In this document: positions 35,603 to 44,040 of the stretch, in pieces | Layout of the letters: the number at the start of each line of letters is the position of its first letter | How positions within the stretch are numbered: the stretch's first letter is position 1 | Source of the DNA: CAZKUN01 sp964555935 | GTDB taxonomy: Bacteria > Armatimonadota > Zipacnadia > Zipacnadales > VGFC01 | DNA: 44,365 bases | NCBI GenBank assembly: GCA_964555935.1 | Contig: CAZKUN010000048.1 | Location: 1-44,365 of the forward strand | Direction: 5' to 3' | The notes under the pieces: model-generated | Seen by the model: the letters and a program-made list of their open reading frames with translations, nothing else | What the model was told of the DNA's origin: nothing | The model's database searches: none | Translations under genes and position numbers: made by a program

Positions 35603-36714
35603 TCGATTTCAGGCTCCTCACGCGGCGTTTCCAGTCGCTCCCTCACGGCGTTCAATAGCCTCGCCGCGAGCGTCCCATCGACGACGCGATGATCCGAAGA
35701 GAGCGTCAGCGTCAGCGTCGGCACGGCTGCGATCCCCGCGTCCGTCAGCACGACCCTATCCTCGATCGCGCCGACCGCGAGTATCGCCGCCTCGGGCGGA
35801 TTGATGATCGCGCTGAACGACTTGACCCCGTACATCCCGAGGTTCGAGACAGTGAACGTGCTCTGCGCGCCCGCCGCCAACCTGCCTTCACGGGCGCTCG
35901 CCACCAACTCACGCGATCGCTCAGCTACCTCGGCGAGGCTCAGGCTGTCCGCGCCGACCAACACGGGCACAACGAGTCCTTCATCCACGCCCACCGCGAT
36001 GCCGATGTTGATGTCCGTCAGGTAGCGAACCGTGTCGCCATCCAGCCGGCAGTTCACCTGGGGCACGTCGCGTAGCGCGCCAGCGGCGGCCTTCACGATG
36101 AGATCATTGATCGAGATCTTCGTCGGCGCCGCTTCCTTCGCGGCCAGCGCCTTCGTCATGTCGACATCCATCGCCACGTAGAAGTGTGGCGCTTCGCGCA
36201 CGCTCTGCTGCAGGCGCGCGGCGATGGCCTTGCGCATGGAGCTGAGTTCGACCGACTCGCCTCCGCCCATCCCCTCAACGTCGCGCTTCACGATGCACCC
36301 GTCAGGCCCGCTGCCCGCAAGGTCAGTCAGTGCCACGCCCTGCTCTCGGGCCAGCGTGCGGGCCGCCGGCGTCGCCCGCATCCCTGGCGTCGTAGGCGAG
36401 GGAGTCTCCACCACCTCTGACCGCGCGGCCGCATCATCTTGCGCGGGAGCGTCCTCCTCTTCGGGGATCTCCTCACCCTCCTCGCCCAGCCACAGCAGCG
36501 TCTGACCGGTGAGGATGGTATCGCCTTCCTCGGCCATCAGCTTGAGAACCGTCCCACCCGCGAAAGACTCCAGTTCGGCCACCGCCTTGTCCGTCTCGAT
36601 GTCCGCGAGGAAGTCCCCCGCGTCCACCTCATCACCGACGTCCACATGCCACTTCGCCAGCAGCAGTTCGTCCGTGGTTTGCCCGGCATCGGGCACGACA
36701 ATCTTGGTCGCCAC
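35599..36714 (-). CDS. 2-oxoacid (or acetoin) dehydrogenase E2, dihydrolipoamide acyltransferase
   Basis: 371 residues, a short E2 with a single lipoyl domain (residues 1-78). The lipoylated lysine is Lys43 in IETDKAVAE. A Pro/Ala/Glu-rich linker leads to a peripheral subunit-binding domain (about 114-148, ATPAARTLAREQGV to GCIVKRDV). The catalytic acyltransferase domain (160-371) carries the active-site motif DHRVVDG with His342 and Asp346. It accepts the acyl group produced by the E1 pair encoded upstream and passes it to CoA. The start is GTG 36714, 1 nt after the aldolase stop. The aldolase gene separates it from E1 alpha and beta, and no E3 gene is in the window, so E3 is probably shared with another complex. 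Confidence 0.9.
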   Translation of the reverse strand: MATKIVVPDAGQTTDELLLAKWHVDVGDEVDAGDFLADIETDKAVAELESFAGGTVLKLMAEEGDTILTGQTLLWLGEEGEEIPEEEDAPAQDDAAARSEVVETPSPTTPGMRATPAARTLAREQGVALTDLAGSGPDGCIVKRDVEGMGGGESVELSSMRKAIAARLQQSVREAPHFYVAMDVDMTKALAAKEAAPTKISINDLIVKAAAGALRDVPQVNCRLDGDTVRYLTDINIGIAVGVDEGLVVPVLVGADSLSLAEVAERSRELVASAREGRLAAGAQSTFTVSNLGMYGVKSFSAIINPPEAAILAVGAIEDRVVLTDAGIAAVPTLTLTLSSDHRVVDGTLAARLLNAVRERLETPREEPEIE

Positions 36715-36715
36715 G

Positions 36716-37585
36716 TTACGCCACCTTCCCTGCCGAGCCGTACAGGCGCATGAGCGAGCGCACGGCGTCCGTAATCGCGAGCTTGCCCGGCATGAGGAAG
36801 TCGCCTGATTTCCGCGAGCCGACAGCCGCCTGATAGTCGCTCGCGCCTTCGATTGACGCCGACTCCAGGAACCGTCTCTTCATCACTGTCCCCACGTGGA
36901 AGAACGTGATCCCATCTCGGACCAGGTCGGCTATGCCCTCTGCGGACAGTCCGCTCCCGCCGTGGATCACCAGCGGGACATCGACTGCCTTGCGTATCGC
37001 CCGGAGCCGCTCGAGATCGACGCCGGATTCCCCTGCCGTCCGCATGTGCATGTTCCCAACCGATACGGCCAGGAAGTCGACACCCGTCGCCTCCACGAAC
37101 TCGCGCGCCTGCTGCGGGTCGGTCAAGTCGCCCGGGTCGTCTTCGCCAAAGTTGGGAAGTCGCCCGAGTTCGGCCTGCACCTCGACGCCCTCCGGGCGGG
37201 CGAGGCGGACGAGGTCGCGCGTCAGCTCGACATTCCGCTCGAACGGCAGCTCGCACGTGTTCAGCATGACCACGTTGAAACCCGCATCGACGCCGCGCGC
37301 GGCATGGTCGAACTCCCACACCTCGTTGAGGATCAGAGCGCATGGAGCGCTCAGTCGATCAGCCACCACGCGCCCATAGGCACCCAGCGGCTCGATGCCG
37401 AACCGATCCAGCCACTCCTGGTCCATCATCATCCCGCCAAAGCCCAGCACCACCGGCGAGCTTTCCGCCTCGGCAGCCTCGGCGACTGCCTCGAGGCTGT
37501 AGGTGTCCCACGCCTCGAAGTAGCCGACGGCGTATCCGCCGGCCGCTGCATCGGCCAGTATCTCAGACAGAGGCGCTAGCGCCAC
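36716..37585 (-). CDS. Class II fructose-bisphosphate aldolase-like protein with altered active site
   Basis: 289 residues of the class II (zinc) ketose-bisphosphate aldolase family, which cleaves phosphorylated sugars into two three-carbon or similar units. Conserved parts are GYFEAWDTYSLEAVAEAA, AELGRL, the zinc-site segment SVGNMHM and LVIHGGSGL with its His, and the phosphate-binding end of the barrel. The usual HLDHG segment, which holds the catalytic Asp and a zinc His, is replaced by ILNEV (residues 85-89): Asp is Asn87 and His is Glu88. GTG 37585 has GGGAGG 7 nt upstream and overlaps the E1 beta end by 10 nt. Its place between dehydrogenase genes suggests that its product feeds that complex. 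It may act on a substrate other than fructose 1,6-bisphosphate. Confidence 0.82.
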   Translation of the reverse strand: MALAPLSEILADAAAGGYAVGYFEAWDTYSLEAVAEAAEAESSPVVLGFGGMMMDQEWLDRFGIEPLGAYGRVVADRLSAPCALILNEVWEFDHAARGVDAGFNVVMLNTCELPFERNVELTRDLVRLARPEGVEVQAELGRLPNFGEDDPGDLTDPQQAREFVEATGVDFLAVSVGNMHMRTAGESGVDLERLRAIRKAVDVPLVIHGGSGLSAEGIADLVRDGITFFHVGTVMKRRFLESASIEGASDYQAAVGSRKSGDFLMPGKLAITDAVRSLMRLYGSAGKVA

Positions 37586-38619
37586 CGCAGCACCTCCCGC
37601 GCGGCGGCTGCGATGTCCTGTTCATCCGGTATGTAGTACTGCTCCATCACCGGGGCAAACGGGACAGGCGTATCCGGCGCCGTCACGCGCTTGATCGGCG
37701 CATCCAAGTGCCCGAACGCCTTCTCCTGGATCTCGGCCGCGACCTCACCGGCCCAGCCGCCTGTCCGCGGGCACTCGTCGACGATCACAAGCCGCTCGGT
37801 CTTTGCGACCGATTCCACCACCATCTCCGTGTCGAACGGCACCATCGTCCGAGGGTCGATGACCTCACACGAGATCCCCTCCGCCGCCAGGATCTCCGCC
37901 GCCGCCATCGCCTTGTAGACCATCAACAGCTTCGCGACGATGGTGACGTCGGTCCCCTCGCGACGGATCGCGCCCTTGCCGAAGGGAATCGTGTAATCAT
38001 CCACCGGCACCTCGCCCACCGGCGACAGCGCGTCCTTCTCCGCCCGCATGCCCTTGCTGCCATACAGCAGCTTGTGCTCGAAAAACAGCACCGGGTTATC
38101 GTCCCGGATCGCCGTCTTCAGCAGCCCTTTCGCGTCGTAGGCGGTCGATGGACAGGCGACCTTGATCCCCGGCACGTGGATGAAGAATGATTCCGGGCTC
38201 TGCCCGTGCTGCGCGGCGCGGGTTGTCGCGCCCGACGGCGCGCGCATTACCATCGGCACGGAGACCTTCCCGCCCGACATGTAGCGCATCTTGGCCGCCT
38301 CGTTGACGAGCTGATCCATCGCGCAGAACAGGAAGTCCGCGTACTGCACGTCGGCCACCGGCCGCATCCCGACCAGCGCCGCGCCGATCGCCGCGCCCGC
38401 GATCCCCGCCTCCGAGATCGGCGTGTCGAGAATCCGCTCGTGGCCGAACTCGTCCGCCAGCCCCAGCGTCACGGTGAATGCTCCGCCGAAGCCTCCCGGA
38501 ATGCCTATATCCTCGCCGAGGCAGAACACGCGCTCATCTCGCTGCATTTCCTCGCGGATCGCCTCGCGGAGGGCGTCGGCAATGGTCATCGTCTTCGTTT
38601 CCGGCTGAGTGGTAGCCAT
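37576..38619 (-). CDS. 2-oxoacid or acetoin dehydrogenase E1 beta subunit
   Basis: 347 residues, typical of the separate beta subunit of thiamine-diphosphate E1 (pyruvate, branched-chain 2-oxoacid or acetoin dehydrogenase). Clear segments are VFCLGEDIG, LDTPISEAGIAGAAIGAA, EAAKMRYMSGGKVSVPMVMR, QHGQSPESFFIHVPGIKV and the C-terminal transketolase domain with EVIDPRTMVPFD and VDECPRTGGWAGEV. The Glu of DTPISEAGI activates the thiamine ring. ATG 38619 overlaps the E1 alpha stop by 1 nt. The subunit would form an alpha2beta2 heterotetramer with the upstream product and dock to the E2 encoded two genes downstream. The operon context does not settle whether the substrate is pyruvate or acetoin. Confidence 0.92.
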   Translation of the reverse strand: MATTQPETKTMTIADALREAIREEMQRDERVFCLGEDIGIPGGFGGAFTVTLGLADEFGHERILDTPISEAGIAGAAIGAALVGMRPVADVQYADFLFCAMDQLVNEAAKMRYMSGGKVSVPMVMRAPSGATTRAAQHGQSPESFFIHVPGIKVACPSTAYDAKGLLKTAIRDDNPVLFFEHKLLYGSKGMRAEKDALSPVGEVPVDDYTIPFGKGAIRREGTDVTIVAKLLMVYKAMAAAEILAAEGISCEVIDPRTMVPFDTEMVVESVAKTERLVIVDECPRTGGWAGEVAAEIQEKAFGHLDAPIKRVTAPDTPVPFAPVMEQYYIPDEQDIAAAAREVLRWR

Positions 38620-39623
38620 TACTCGGAGCCCCCCTCGGCGAACACATGCTTCAGGCAGTCCTCGGGCGCGGGCGATGGGCTGCTCTCCGCGTGCTCAACC
38701 GCCCGCTCAAGTTCCTGCGTTACTCCATCCGCGATGATGCCCAACTCCGTCTCCGTCGCGTGACCGCCCTCGATGAGGTGGGTGGCCAGCGCGGGGATCG
38801 GATCCCGCAGCTTCCACTCATCTTCCTCCTCGCGCGAACGGTAACCGCGCGTGTCGCTTCGCGAGTGGCCGATGAACCGATACGTCTCGCACTCAACCAG
38901 CGTCGCCCCGCCGCCCGACCGCGCGCGCTCGACCGCGGGCGCAATTCCCTCACGTACCGCTAACGCGTCCATGCCGTCGATCGTGACGCCGGGGATGCCA
39001 TAGCCTCGCGCCCGATCCGAGAGCTTCTCGAGCTTCACCACCTGCTCGATCGGCGTCGAGGCGCCGTACCTGTTGTTCTCGATGACGAACACGACCGGCA
39101 AGTCCCAGATGGCCGCCATGTTGACGCCCTCGTGGAACGCGCCCTCATTCGTCGCGCCATCGCCCATGAAGCACGCGACGACCTGGTTGGTCTTCTGCAT
39201 CTTGAAGCCCAGCGCCATCCCCGTAGCTACCGGGATGTTCCCGCCAACAATCGCGATGGCGGTCATCGATCCCACATCGGGATCGCCGGTATGCATCGAT
39301 CCGCCATACCCGCCCGCGCAACCGGTCGTCTTGGCAAACAGCTCCGCCATCATCGCGTCGAGCGACACGCCCTTCGCGATGGCGTGACCGTGCGGGCGGT
39401 GCGTGCTGGTGATCCAATCGTCAGGCCCAAGGGCCGCGCAAGTACCGACCGCGCAGGCCTCCTGCCCGATGTAAAGGTGCAGCGTTCCCGGCATCCGCCC
39501 CTCCAGGAAAAGCTCATTCACCTTCTCCTCGAACTGACGGATCTGTTGCATCCGGCGGTACATCCCAAGCATCTCGTCCGGCGATGGTGCCTGCACTGCG
39601 CGATCTCCTTCGTGGTCCGTCAT
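38619..39623 (-). CDS. 2-oxoacid or acetoin dehydrogenase E1 alpha subunit
   Basis: 334 residues. The open frame extends upstream, but ATG 39623 is the start: it overlaps the PfkB stop in ATGA, and the protein then begins like other E1 alpha subunits (MYRRMQQIRQFEEKVNELF). The thiamine-diphosphate motif is present as GDGATNEGAFHEG to IENNRYG. The phosphorylation-loop-like GHSRSDTRGYRSREE and HGHAIAKGVS also match the family. The length and loop sequences resemble acetoin dehydrogenase and branched-chain E1 alpha more than homodimeric AceE. It decarboxylates its substrate and reductively acylates the lipoyl group of the E2 in the same operon. Cytoplasmic. Confidence 0.92.
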   Translation of the reverse strand: MTDHEGDRAVQAPSPDEMLGMYRRMQQIRQFEEKVNELFLEGRMPGTLHLYIGQEACAVGTCAALGPDDWITSTHRPHGHAIAKGVSLDAMMAELFAKTTGCAGGYGGSMHTGDPDVGSMTAIAIVGGNIPVATGMALGFKMQKTNQVVACFMGDGATNEGAFHEGVNMAAIWDLPVVFVIENNRYGASTPIEQVVKLEKLSDRARGYGIPGVTIDGMDALAVREGIAPAVERARSGGGATLVECETYRFIGHSRSDTRGYRSREEEDEWKLRDPIPALATHLIEGGHATETELGIIADGVTQELERAVEHAESSPSPAPEDCLKHVFAEGGSE

Positions 39624-40558
39624 CGGTGGCTGTCCAGGAACTCGAGCACCTGCTCGGCCGACGGCACGCCCGTGCTGCACCCGATCTCCTGGATGCAGTG
39701 CGCCGCCGTCGCATTCCCAAACAGCGCGGATCTGTCGATGTCCCAGTCGTTCAGAACTCCATACAGCAACCCAGCCATGAACGCGTCGCCCGCTCCCGAG
39801 CCATCCACGACGGAGACGCTGAACACGGGGAAGCGCTTCGTCTCGCCCGCGACGCGCAGGACGCACCCTTCGCTACCCAGCTTGATCCCAAGCGTCGGTA
39901 TCTCGTAGCCACTCAATGCGTCCAGCATGGCGTCCGGGCCGGTTTCGCCGGTGATCGCCGCCGCCTCCTCGACGCTCGGTATGAAGATATCCAGGTGCGG
40001 GAGGCACGGCTCGACCAGCGCGCGGCTGTCAACATTCGGGTTGAACGCGGTGTCCATGCTCGTGGTCACCCCGAGTTCTTGCGCCCGCGCCAGCAACCGC
40101 GCCGTCGGCTCGCCGTCCATGGCCGGCATCAACAGCGATCCACCCATGTGCAGAACCCGCGCTCGCGCGATCAGCCCGTCCGGCACGTCCGCATCCGTGA
40201 AGTGCGCGTTCGCCCCCACGTGATGCAGATACCGCCGCCGACCGTCCGAGCCCAGCATCACGAACGTGTAGGATGTCGCCGCGCCGTCCGTCGTAACCAG
40301 GCCGCTCGTGTCGACGCCCGCGTCCACCAGGCTCCGTCGCACGAACGCCCCCGCTCCGTCGTCCGCGATACACGCGCTGACGGCCACTTTTGCGCCCAGC
40401 CTCACCAGGTCGCAGCCCGTATTCACTGCGCACCCGCCGATGTGGTGCTCGATGTGGTCGAACGTCCCGAGCTGGTCCCATTCGGGGATCTCGTCAATCG
40501 CCTTGGCCATGACATCAGCCACTGCGATACCAACACAGAGGACATCGAGGTCTTTCAT
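39620..40558 (-). CDS. PfkB-family carbohydrate kinase
   Basis: 312 residues of the ribokinase/PfkB family, which phosphorylates sugars or nucleosides with ATP. The N-terminal substrate-binding motif is GGCAVNTGCDLVRLG. The C-terminal ATP motif VDGSGAGDAFMAGLLYG contains the catalytic Asp of GAGD, with Gly in place of the usual Thr of DTxGAGD. ATG 40558 is chosen, with AAGGTGG 11 nt upstream; an in-frame GTG at 40573 is the alternative. It is the first gene of the eight-gene mannose operon and faces the divergent promoter region. With a mannose-to-fructose isomerase downstream, fructose or a related ketose is a likely substrate, though other sugars remain possible. Confidence 0.88.
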   Translation of the reverse strand: MKDLDVLCVGIAVADVMAKAIDEIPEWDQLGTFDHIEHHIGGCAVNTGCDLVRLGAKVAVSACIADDGAGAFVRRSLVDAGVDTSGLVTTDGAATSYTFVMLGSDGRRRYLHHVGANAHFTDADVPDGLIARARVLHMGGSLLMPAMDGEPTARLLARAQELGVTTSMDTAFNPNVDSRALVEPCLPHLDIFIPSVEEAAAITGETGPDAMLDALSGYEIPTLGIKLGSEGCVLRVAGETKRFPVFSVSVVDGSGAGDAFMAGLLYGVLNDWDIDRSALFGNATAAHCIQEIGCSTGVPSAEQVLEFLDSHR

Positions 40559-40747
40559 CTCCTGCTCGACCACCTTTGCTTGACGTTACGTGCCGCGACA
40601 GTTCCTTGGGTGTGGATAGCCAACCTGCCACCTCCCCCGTGGCGCAGGCATTCTTGCCTGCGGCCGTCTCATCCGCCCCGGCAGGTAACCCGCCGTCTTG
40701 GGTTGAATGCCACACGCACTCGCTCAGACTCCTCACGAGGCCCTGAC
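40559..40747. promoter_or_regulatory. Divergent promoter region between the mannose operon and the dihaem protein gene
   Basis: 189 nt that must contain the start signals of both the eight-gene - strand operon and the + strand dihaem protein gene. It carries the palindromic repeat at 40639-40663. I cannot identify a reliable -35/-10 pair on either strand in this GC-rich sequence, and no regulator gene is adjacent. Confidence 0.4.
40639..40663 (+). repeat. 25-nt palindromic repeat, intergenic copy
   Basis: An 8-bp inverted repeat CGCAGGCA / TGCCTGCG around loop TTCT, preceded by GTGG. Its relative lies inverted at 30656-30680, with 22 of 25 positions equal and one compensatory base-pair change in the stem. 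The form resembles REP-like elements scattered in many genomes. It lies between divergent genes and could act as a terminator-like hairpin or as a relic of a mobile REP. Confidence 0.75.
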
Positions 40748-43700
40748 ATGCACCGCACAGCCGCCGCGCTCGCGCTTTGCATGACCGCCTGCGCCGCAAT
40801 GGCCACCGACGGTCTCTACTCCACCGGCAACGTCGACGCCGTGCTGACGTGGAACATGGGGGCAATCGTGCCCGGCGGCACGTCCCGTGAGGCGGTTATC
40901 ATCGCGTATGACGAATCCGAGGAAGCGCTGCTCGAGCGGCTGGACGCCGCGCGCGAGTCCCTGGCCACGCCCGGCGCCGCCCCCAGTGAGGGCGGGTCCG
41001 GCGAGAAGGTGTGGATCTCAAACGGCGTCACCGACTTCGCCCTGGAGAACACCGGCTACTTCCGCTGGCGGGTCGAGCGACAGGCCCTCGTCTCCAGCCG
41101 CGGCGGACAGCTCAGCCAGTTCATCTGGTACATTCATTACGATGTGGCGGGAGAGCCCCGCCGGGCGGGGACGCCCAACATCGACGACAGCGCGCCCGAG
41201 AATCTCACCATCACCCAACCCGTGCACGCCATCAGCGACACCTCCGTCGGCTGCGTCCTCACCACCACCGACGGCGCGCTGCGCATTAGCGAGGTCGCGT
41301 CCGTCCGCGCGGGATCGACCGTCAGCATAGAGTTCGTTCTGGAGAACCTGACCGAGGGCCCGATCGAGAACGCGCGGCTGTCCGTCTATGCCAACCTTGA
41401 GGCGGCCAACACGCATGGCGACGATATCAGCGGGCTTGACTCAGGTGTCCGCGGCGCGCTGGTGCTAGATCCAAGCACAGGCGTCCACGTGGCGCTCGGC
41501 GGGCTCTCGACGCCCGAGCGCGGCTGGTCGGGCATGTGGAACTCGCTTCCCAAGGCCATGGGCGCCGGCGGCGTCCCATTCGCGGAATGGAAGACGCTGT
41601 CTGACATACCCGAGGACATCGAGGAACAGCTCTTCAACCAGCGCATGGCCTCGCAGGGAATCTACCTGCCCTATTCGCACGAAGATCCCACCACCCCCGA
41701 GACCCGAACGCTGAGCAAGGATGAGGCCCGCGCCGCGCTGGAGCGCGATTGGATCTTCCAGGCCGAAGGCCAGCCGCTTCTCGCCCGAGCGAGCCAGGAG
41801 GTCGGGTGGTCTCTGCTGATGGCGGCGCGGCTGTCGGTCGATCACCCAAGGCTCACCCTCACCCCGAGCATCGCGGCGCTTGGCAAGCTGCAGAAACAGA
41901 TCAGCCAGGCGACGACCGCCGGCGACGCGCGCGCTCGGGAGCTATACTTCGCCGCGCGCGACCTCAAACGCCGGATCATGTTCGCCAGTCCCGTCGTTGA
42001 CTTCTCGGAGCTGCTCTTCATCGACCAACCGACGCCTCAGGGCCCCGTCAATCCCACGCACCAGTCGATCCATCGGCTGGGGATTACCGCCACGCCGGGC
42101 GGGCGTCTGCTGACGCTCGACGGTCTCCACCCCGGCGGCGAGGTCCACCAACTCGCACCGAACGAGCCCGGCAGCTTCTGGCGGCCTGATCTGTCCTACG
42201 ACGCGACGCGCGTGCTCTTCTGCTACAAGCCTCACGATGAGAAGACGTTTCACCTCTACGAGATCGGGCTGGATGGCTCCGGACTTCGCCAGCTCACCGA
42301 CAGCGCCCAGTACGACGATGTCGACCCCATCCATGCTCCGGACGGGCGGATCCTGTTCACCACAACACGCGGCAACTCATACGTCCGCTGCGGGCCGTTC
42401 ATCTACTCGTACATCCTCGCGCGATGCGATGCGGACGGCAGCAATATCTACCTCACCAGCTACAACGGCGAGCCCGATTTCGTCCCATCGCTCATGGACG
42501 ACGGCCGCGTCATTTACTCGCGCTGGGAATACACCGACCGCCCCCTGTGGCGCATCCAAAGCCTCTGGACCGCTCACCCGGACGGCACCAACGTGCAGGC
42601 GTTCTGGGGCAATCGCTCCGTCTGGCCTGACCATCTTTCCGAACCGCGTCAGATCCCCGGCACGTCGCGCGTCATGTTCAGCGGCGTCGGGCATCACGAC
42701 TGGTGGTCCGGGTCGATCGGCATCATCGATCCATCGCGCGGGATGAACTACCCCGACGGGCTGACCAAGGTCACCGCCGATCTCCGCTGGCCCGAGTGCA
42801 GCATCCCGCCCGATGACGTCGCCGAGGCCGCCGACTACCACAGCTCAGGCCCGTTCAACGGCTACAAGGCGCCTTACCCGCTCAGCGAAGAGGAGTTCCT
42901 TGTCTCCGCGCGCGGGCTGGAAGGCAAGTTCCGGCTGTACCTCATGGACGTGCACGGGAATCGCGAACTCATCTACGAGGGCGCGCATGACGTGCTGCAC
43001 GCCATTCCCATCAAGCCGCGGCCCGTCCCGCGCAACCTGCCCAGCCCTGTCATCTGGCCCGGCACGGGCGAGGACCGCAAGCCGAACGCGATGGGCACTT
43101 TCTACAGCACGGATGTCTACGAGGGCGCGCCGAAGATCGCGCGCGGCAGCGTGAAGTGGGTCCGCGTATTCCAGCAAGACCACAAGACGTATTCCACCTG
43201 GCGCAAGACCTATCGCCACTCCGGGCCGGCCGTCTCGATCATCCAGGAAGAGGCCGTCAAACGTATCGTCTCCGTCGTCCCCGTGCAGGCCGACGGCTCC
43301 GTGAAGTTCGAGGTCCCGGCCGGCCGATCGCTCTACTTCCAGCTCCTCGACGAGGACTTCCGCTGCCTGCAAACGATGCGGACGTTCACGGGCGTCATGC
43401 CCGGCGAGACGCGAGGCTGCGTGGGGTGTCATGAATCCCATAGCACGGCGCCCATCGCGCAGACGGGCCTCGCCCTGAACCGCCCGTCGACGCCCGTCTC
43501 CCCTCCGCCCTGGGGCGACGAGACCATCAGCTACGAGCGGTTCGCGCAGCCCGTGCTGGACCAACATTGCGGATCGTGCCACCAGGGGAAGGGCGATGCG
43601 CGTGAGAAGCTCGACCTCACGCTCCGCCCCGGCGTGAATGTCTTCAAGGAGCCATACCTCACCCTCGTCGGCGGCGCCGGCTGGGGCAATCCCATCGGCG

Positions 43701-44029
43701 CCGACCTCCCCGGCTACGGCATCGCCGGCGCCTTGCCCGTCGAGAGCATGGATCCATCCATGAACGATCCCAAGGCGCTCGATCCTATCCCGCCGATGCA
43801 GTCGCTCTCTTTCACGAGTCCCCTCATCGAGCTAGCCGCCAGCGGAGAGCACTACAATGCAGTGGTCGATCCCCCCAGCCTGCGCCGGCTCATCGCCTGG
43901 GTCGACGCCTGCTGTCCGTTCATGGGCGAGCCGGAAGTCCGCGCGCTCGGCGATCCCGATTTCCCTGGCATCGACCTCCTGCCCATCCGCCCGCAAGTCG
44001 CCACCGCTCCCGTTGTTGAGCGCCCATAG
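40748..44029 (+). CDS. Hydrazine-synthase-alpha-like propeller protein with two c-type haem sites
   Basis: 1093 residues. The open frame runs far upstream in shadow of the kinase gene, but ATG 40748 has GAGG 7 nt upstream and begins a signal peptide (HRTAAALALCMTACAAMATD). Residues 20-400 are an unrecognised N-terminal region. Residues about 425-800 form a TolB/PD40-type beta-propeller like the middle domain of hydrazine synthase alpha (VLFCYKPHDEKTFHLYEI, QLTDSAQYDDVDP, GRVIYSRWEYTDRP, WSGSIGIIDPSRGMNYP). Two haem-binding motifs follow, CVGCH at 891-895 and CGSCH at 941-945, the second in the cytochrome context FAQPVLDQHCGSCHQG. It is exported, because c-haem is attached in the periplasm. 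Such proteins occur in Planctomycetota, Lentisphaerota and related phyla and are not evidence of anammox. The redox partner is unknown. Confidence 0.85.
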   Translation: MHRTAAALALCMTACAAMATDGLYSTGNVDAVLTWNMGAIVPGGTSREAVIIAYDESEEALLERLDAARESLATPGAAPSEGGSGEKVWISNGVTDFALENTGYFRWRVERQALVSSRGGQLSQFIWYIHYDVAGEPRRAGTPNIDDSAPENLTITQPVHAISDTSVGCVLTTTDGALRISEVASVRAGSTVSIEFVLENLTEGPIENARLSVYANLEAANTHGDDISGLDSGVRGALVLDPSTGVHVALGGLSTPERGWSGMWNSLPKAMGAGGVPFAEWKTLSDIPEDIEEQLFNQRMASQGIYLPYSHEDPTTPETRTLSKDEARAALERDWIFQAEGQPLLARASQEVGWSLLMAARLSVDHPRLTLTPSIAALGKLQKQISQATTAGDARARELYFAARDLKRRIMFASPVVDFSELLFIDQPTPQGPVNPTHQSIHRLGITATPGGRLLTLDGLHPGGEVHQLAPNEPGSFWRPDLSYDATRVLFCYKPHDEKTFHLYEIGLDGSGLRQLTDSAQYDDVDPIHAPDGRILFTTTRGNSYVRCGPFIYSYILARCDADGSNIYLTSYNGEPDFVPSLMDDGRVIYSRWEYTDRPLWRIQSLWTAHPDGTNVQAFWGNRSVWPDHLSEPRQIPGTSRVMFSGVGHHDWWSGSIGIIDPSRGMNYPDGLTKVTADLRWPECSIPPDDVAEAADYHSSGPFNGYKAPYPLSEEEFLVSARGLEGKFRLYLMDVHGNRELIYEGAHDVLHAIPIKPRPVPRNLPSPVIWPGTGEDRKPNAMGTFYSTDVYEGAPKIARGSVKWVRVFQQDHKTYSTWRKTYRHSGPAVSIIQEEAVKRIVSVVPVQADGSVKFEVPAGRSLYFQLLDEDFRCLQTMRTFTGVMPGETRGCVGCHESHSTAPIAQTGLALNRPSTPVSPPPWGDETISYERFAQPVLDQHCGSCHQGKGDAREKLDLTLRPGVNVFKEPYLTLVGGAGWGNPIGADLPGYGIAGALPVESMDPSMNDPKALDPIPPMQSLSFTSPLIELAASGEHYNAVVDPPSLRRLIAWVDACCPFMGEPEVRALGDPDFPGIDLLPIRPQVATAPVVERP

Positions 44030-44040
44030 CGAGGCCGCTG

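Noticed and set aside
38619..39866. Longer E1 alpha starting at 39866
   Set aside because: The extra 81 residues overlap the kinase gene and do not resemble E1 alpha, whereas ATG 39623 gives an ATGA overlap and a family-typical N-terminus.
39584..40747. Upstream extension of the dihaem protein reading frame
   Set aside because: The frame is open but antisense to the PfkB kinase gene. ATG 40748 has a ribosome binding site and an immediate signal peptide.
40748..44029. Evidence for anammox (true hydrazine synthase)
   Set aside because: Only the alpha-like propeller and haem sites are present; no beta/gamma subunits, and HzsA-like proteins are widespread in saccharide-degrading bacteria.
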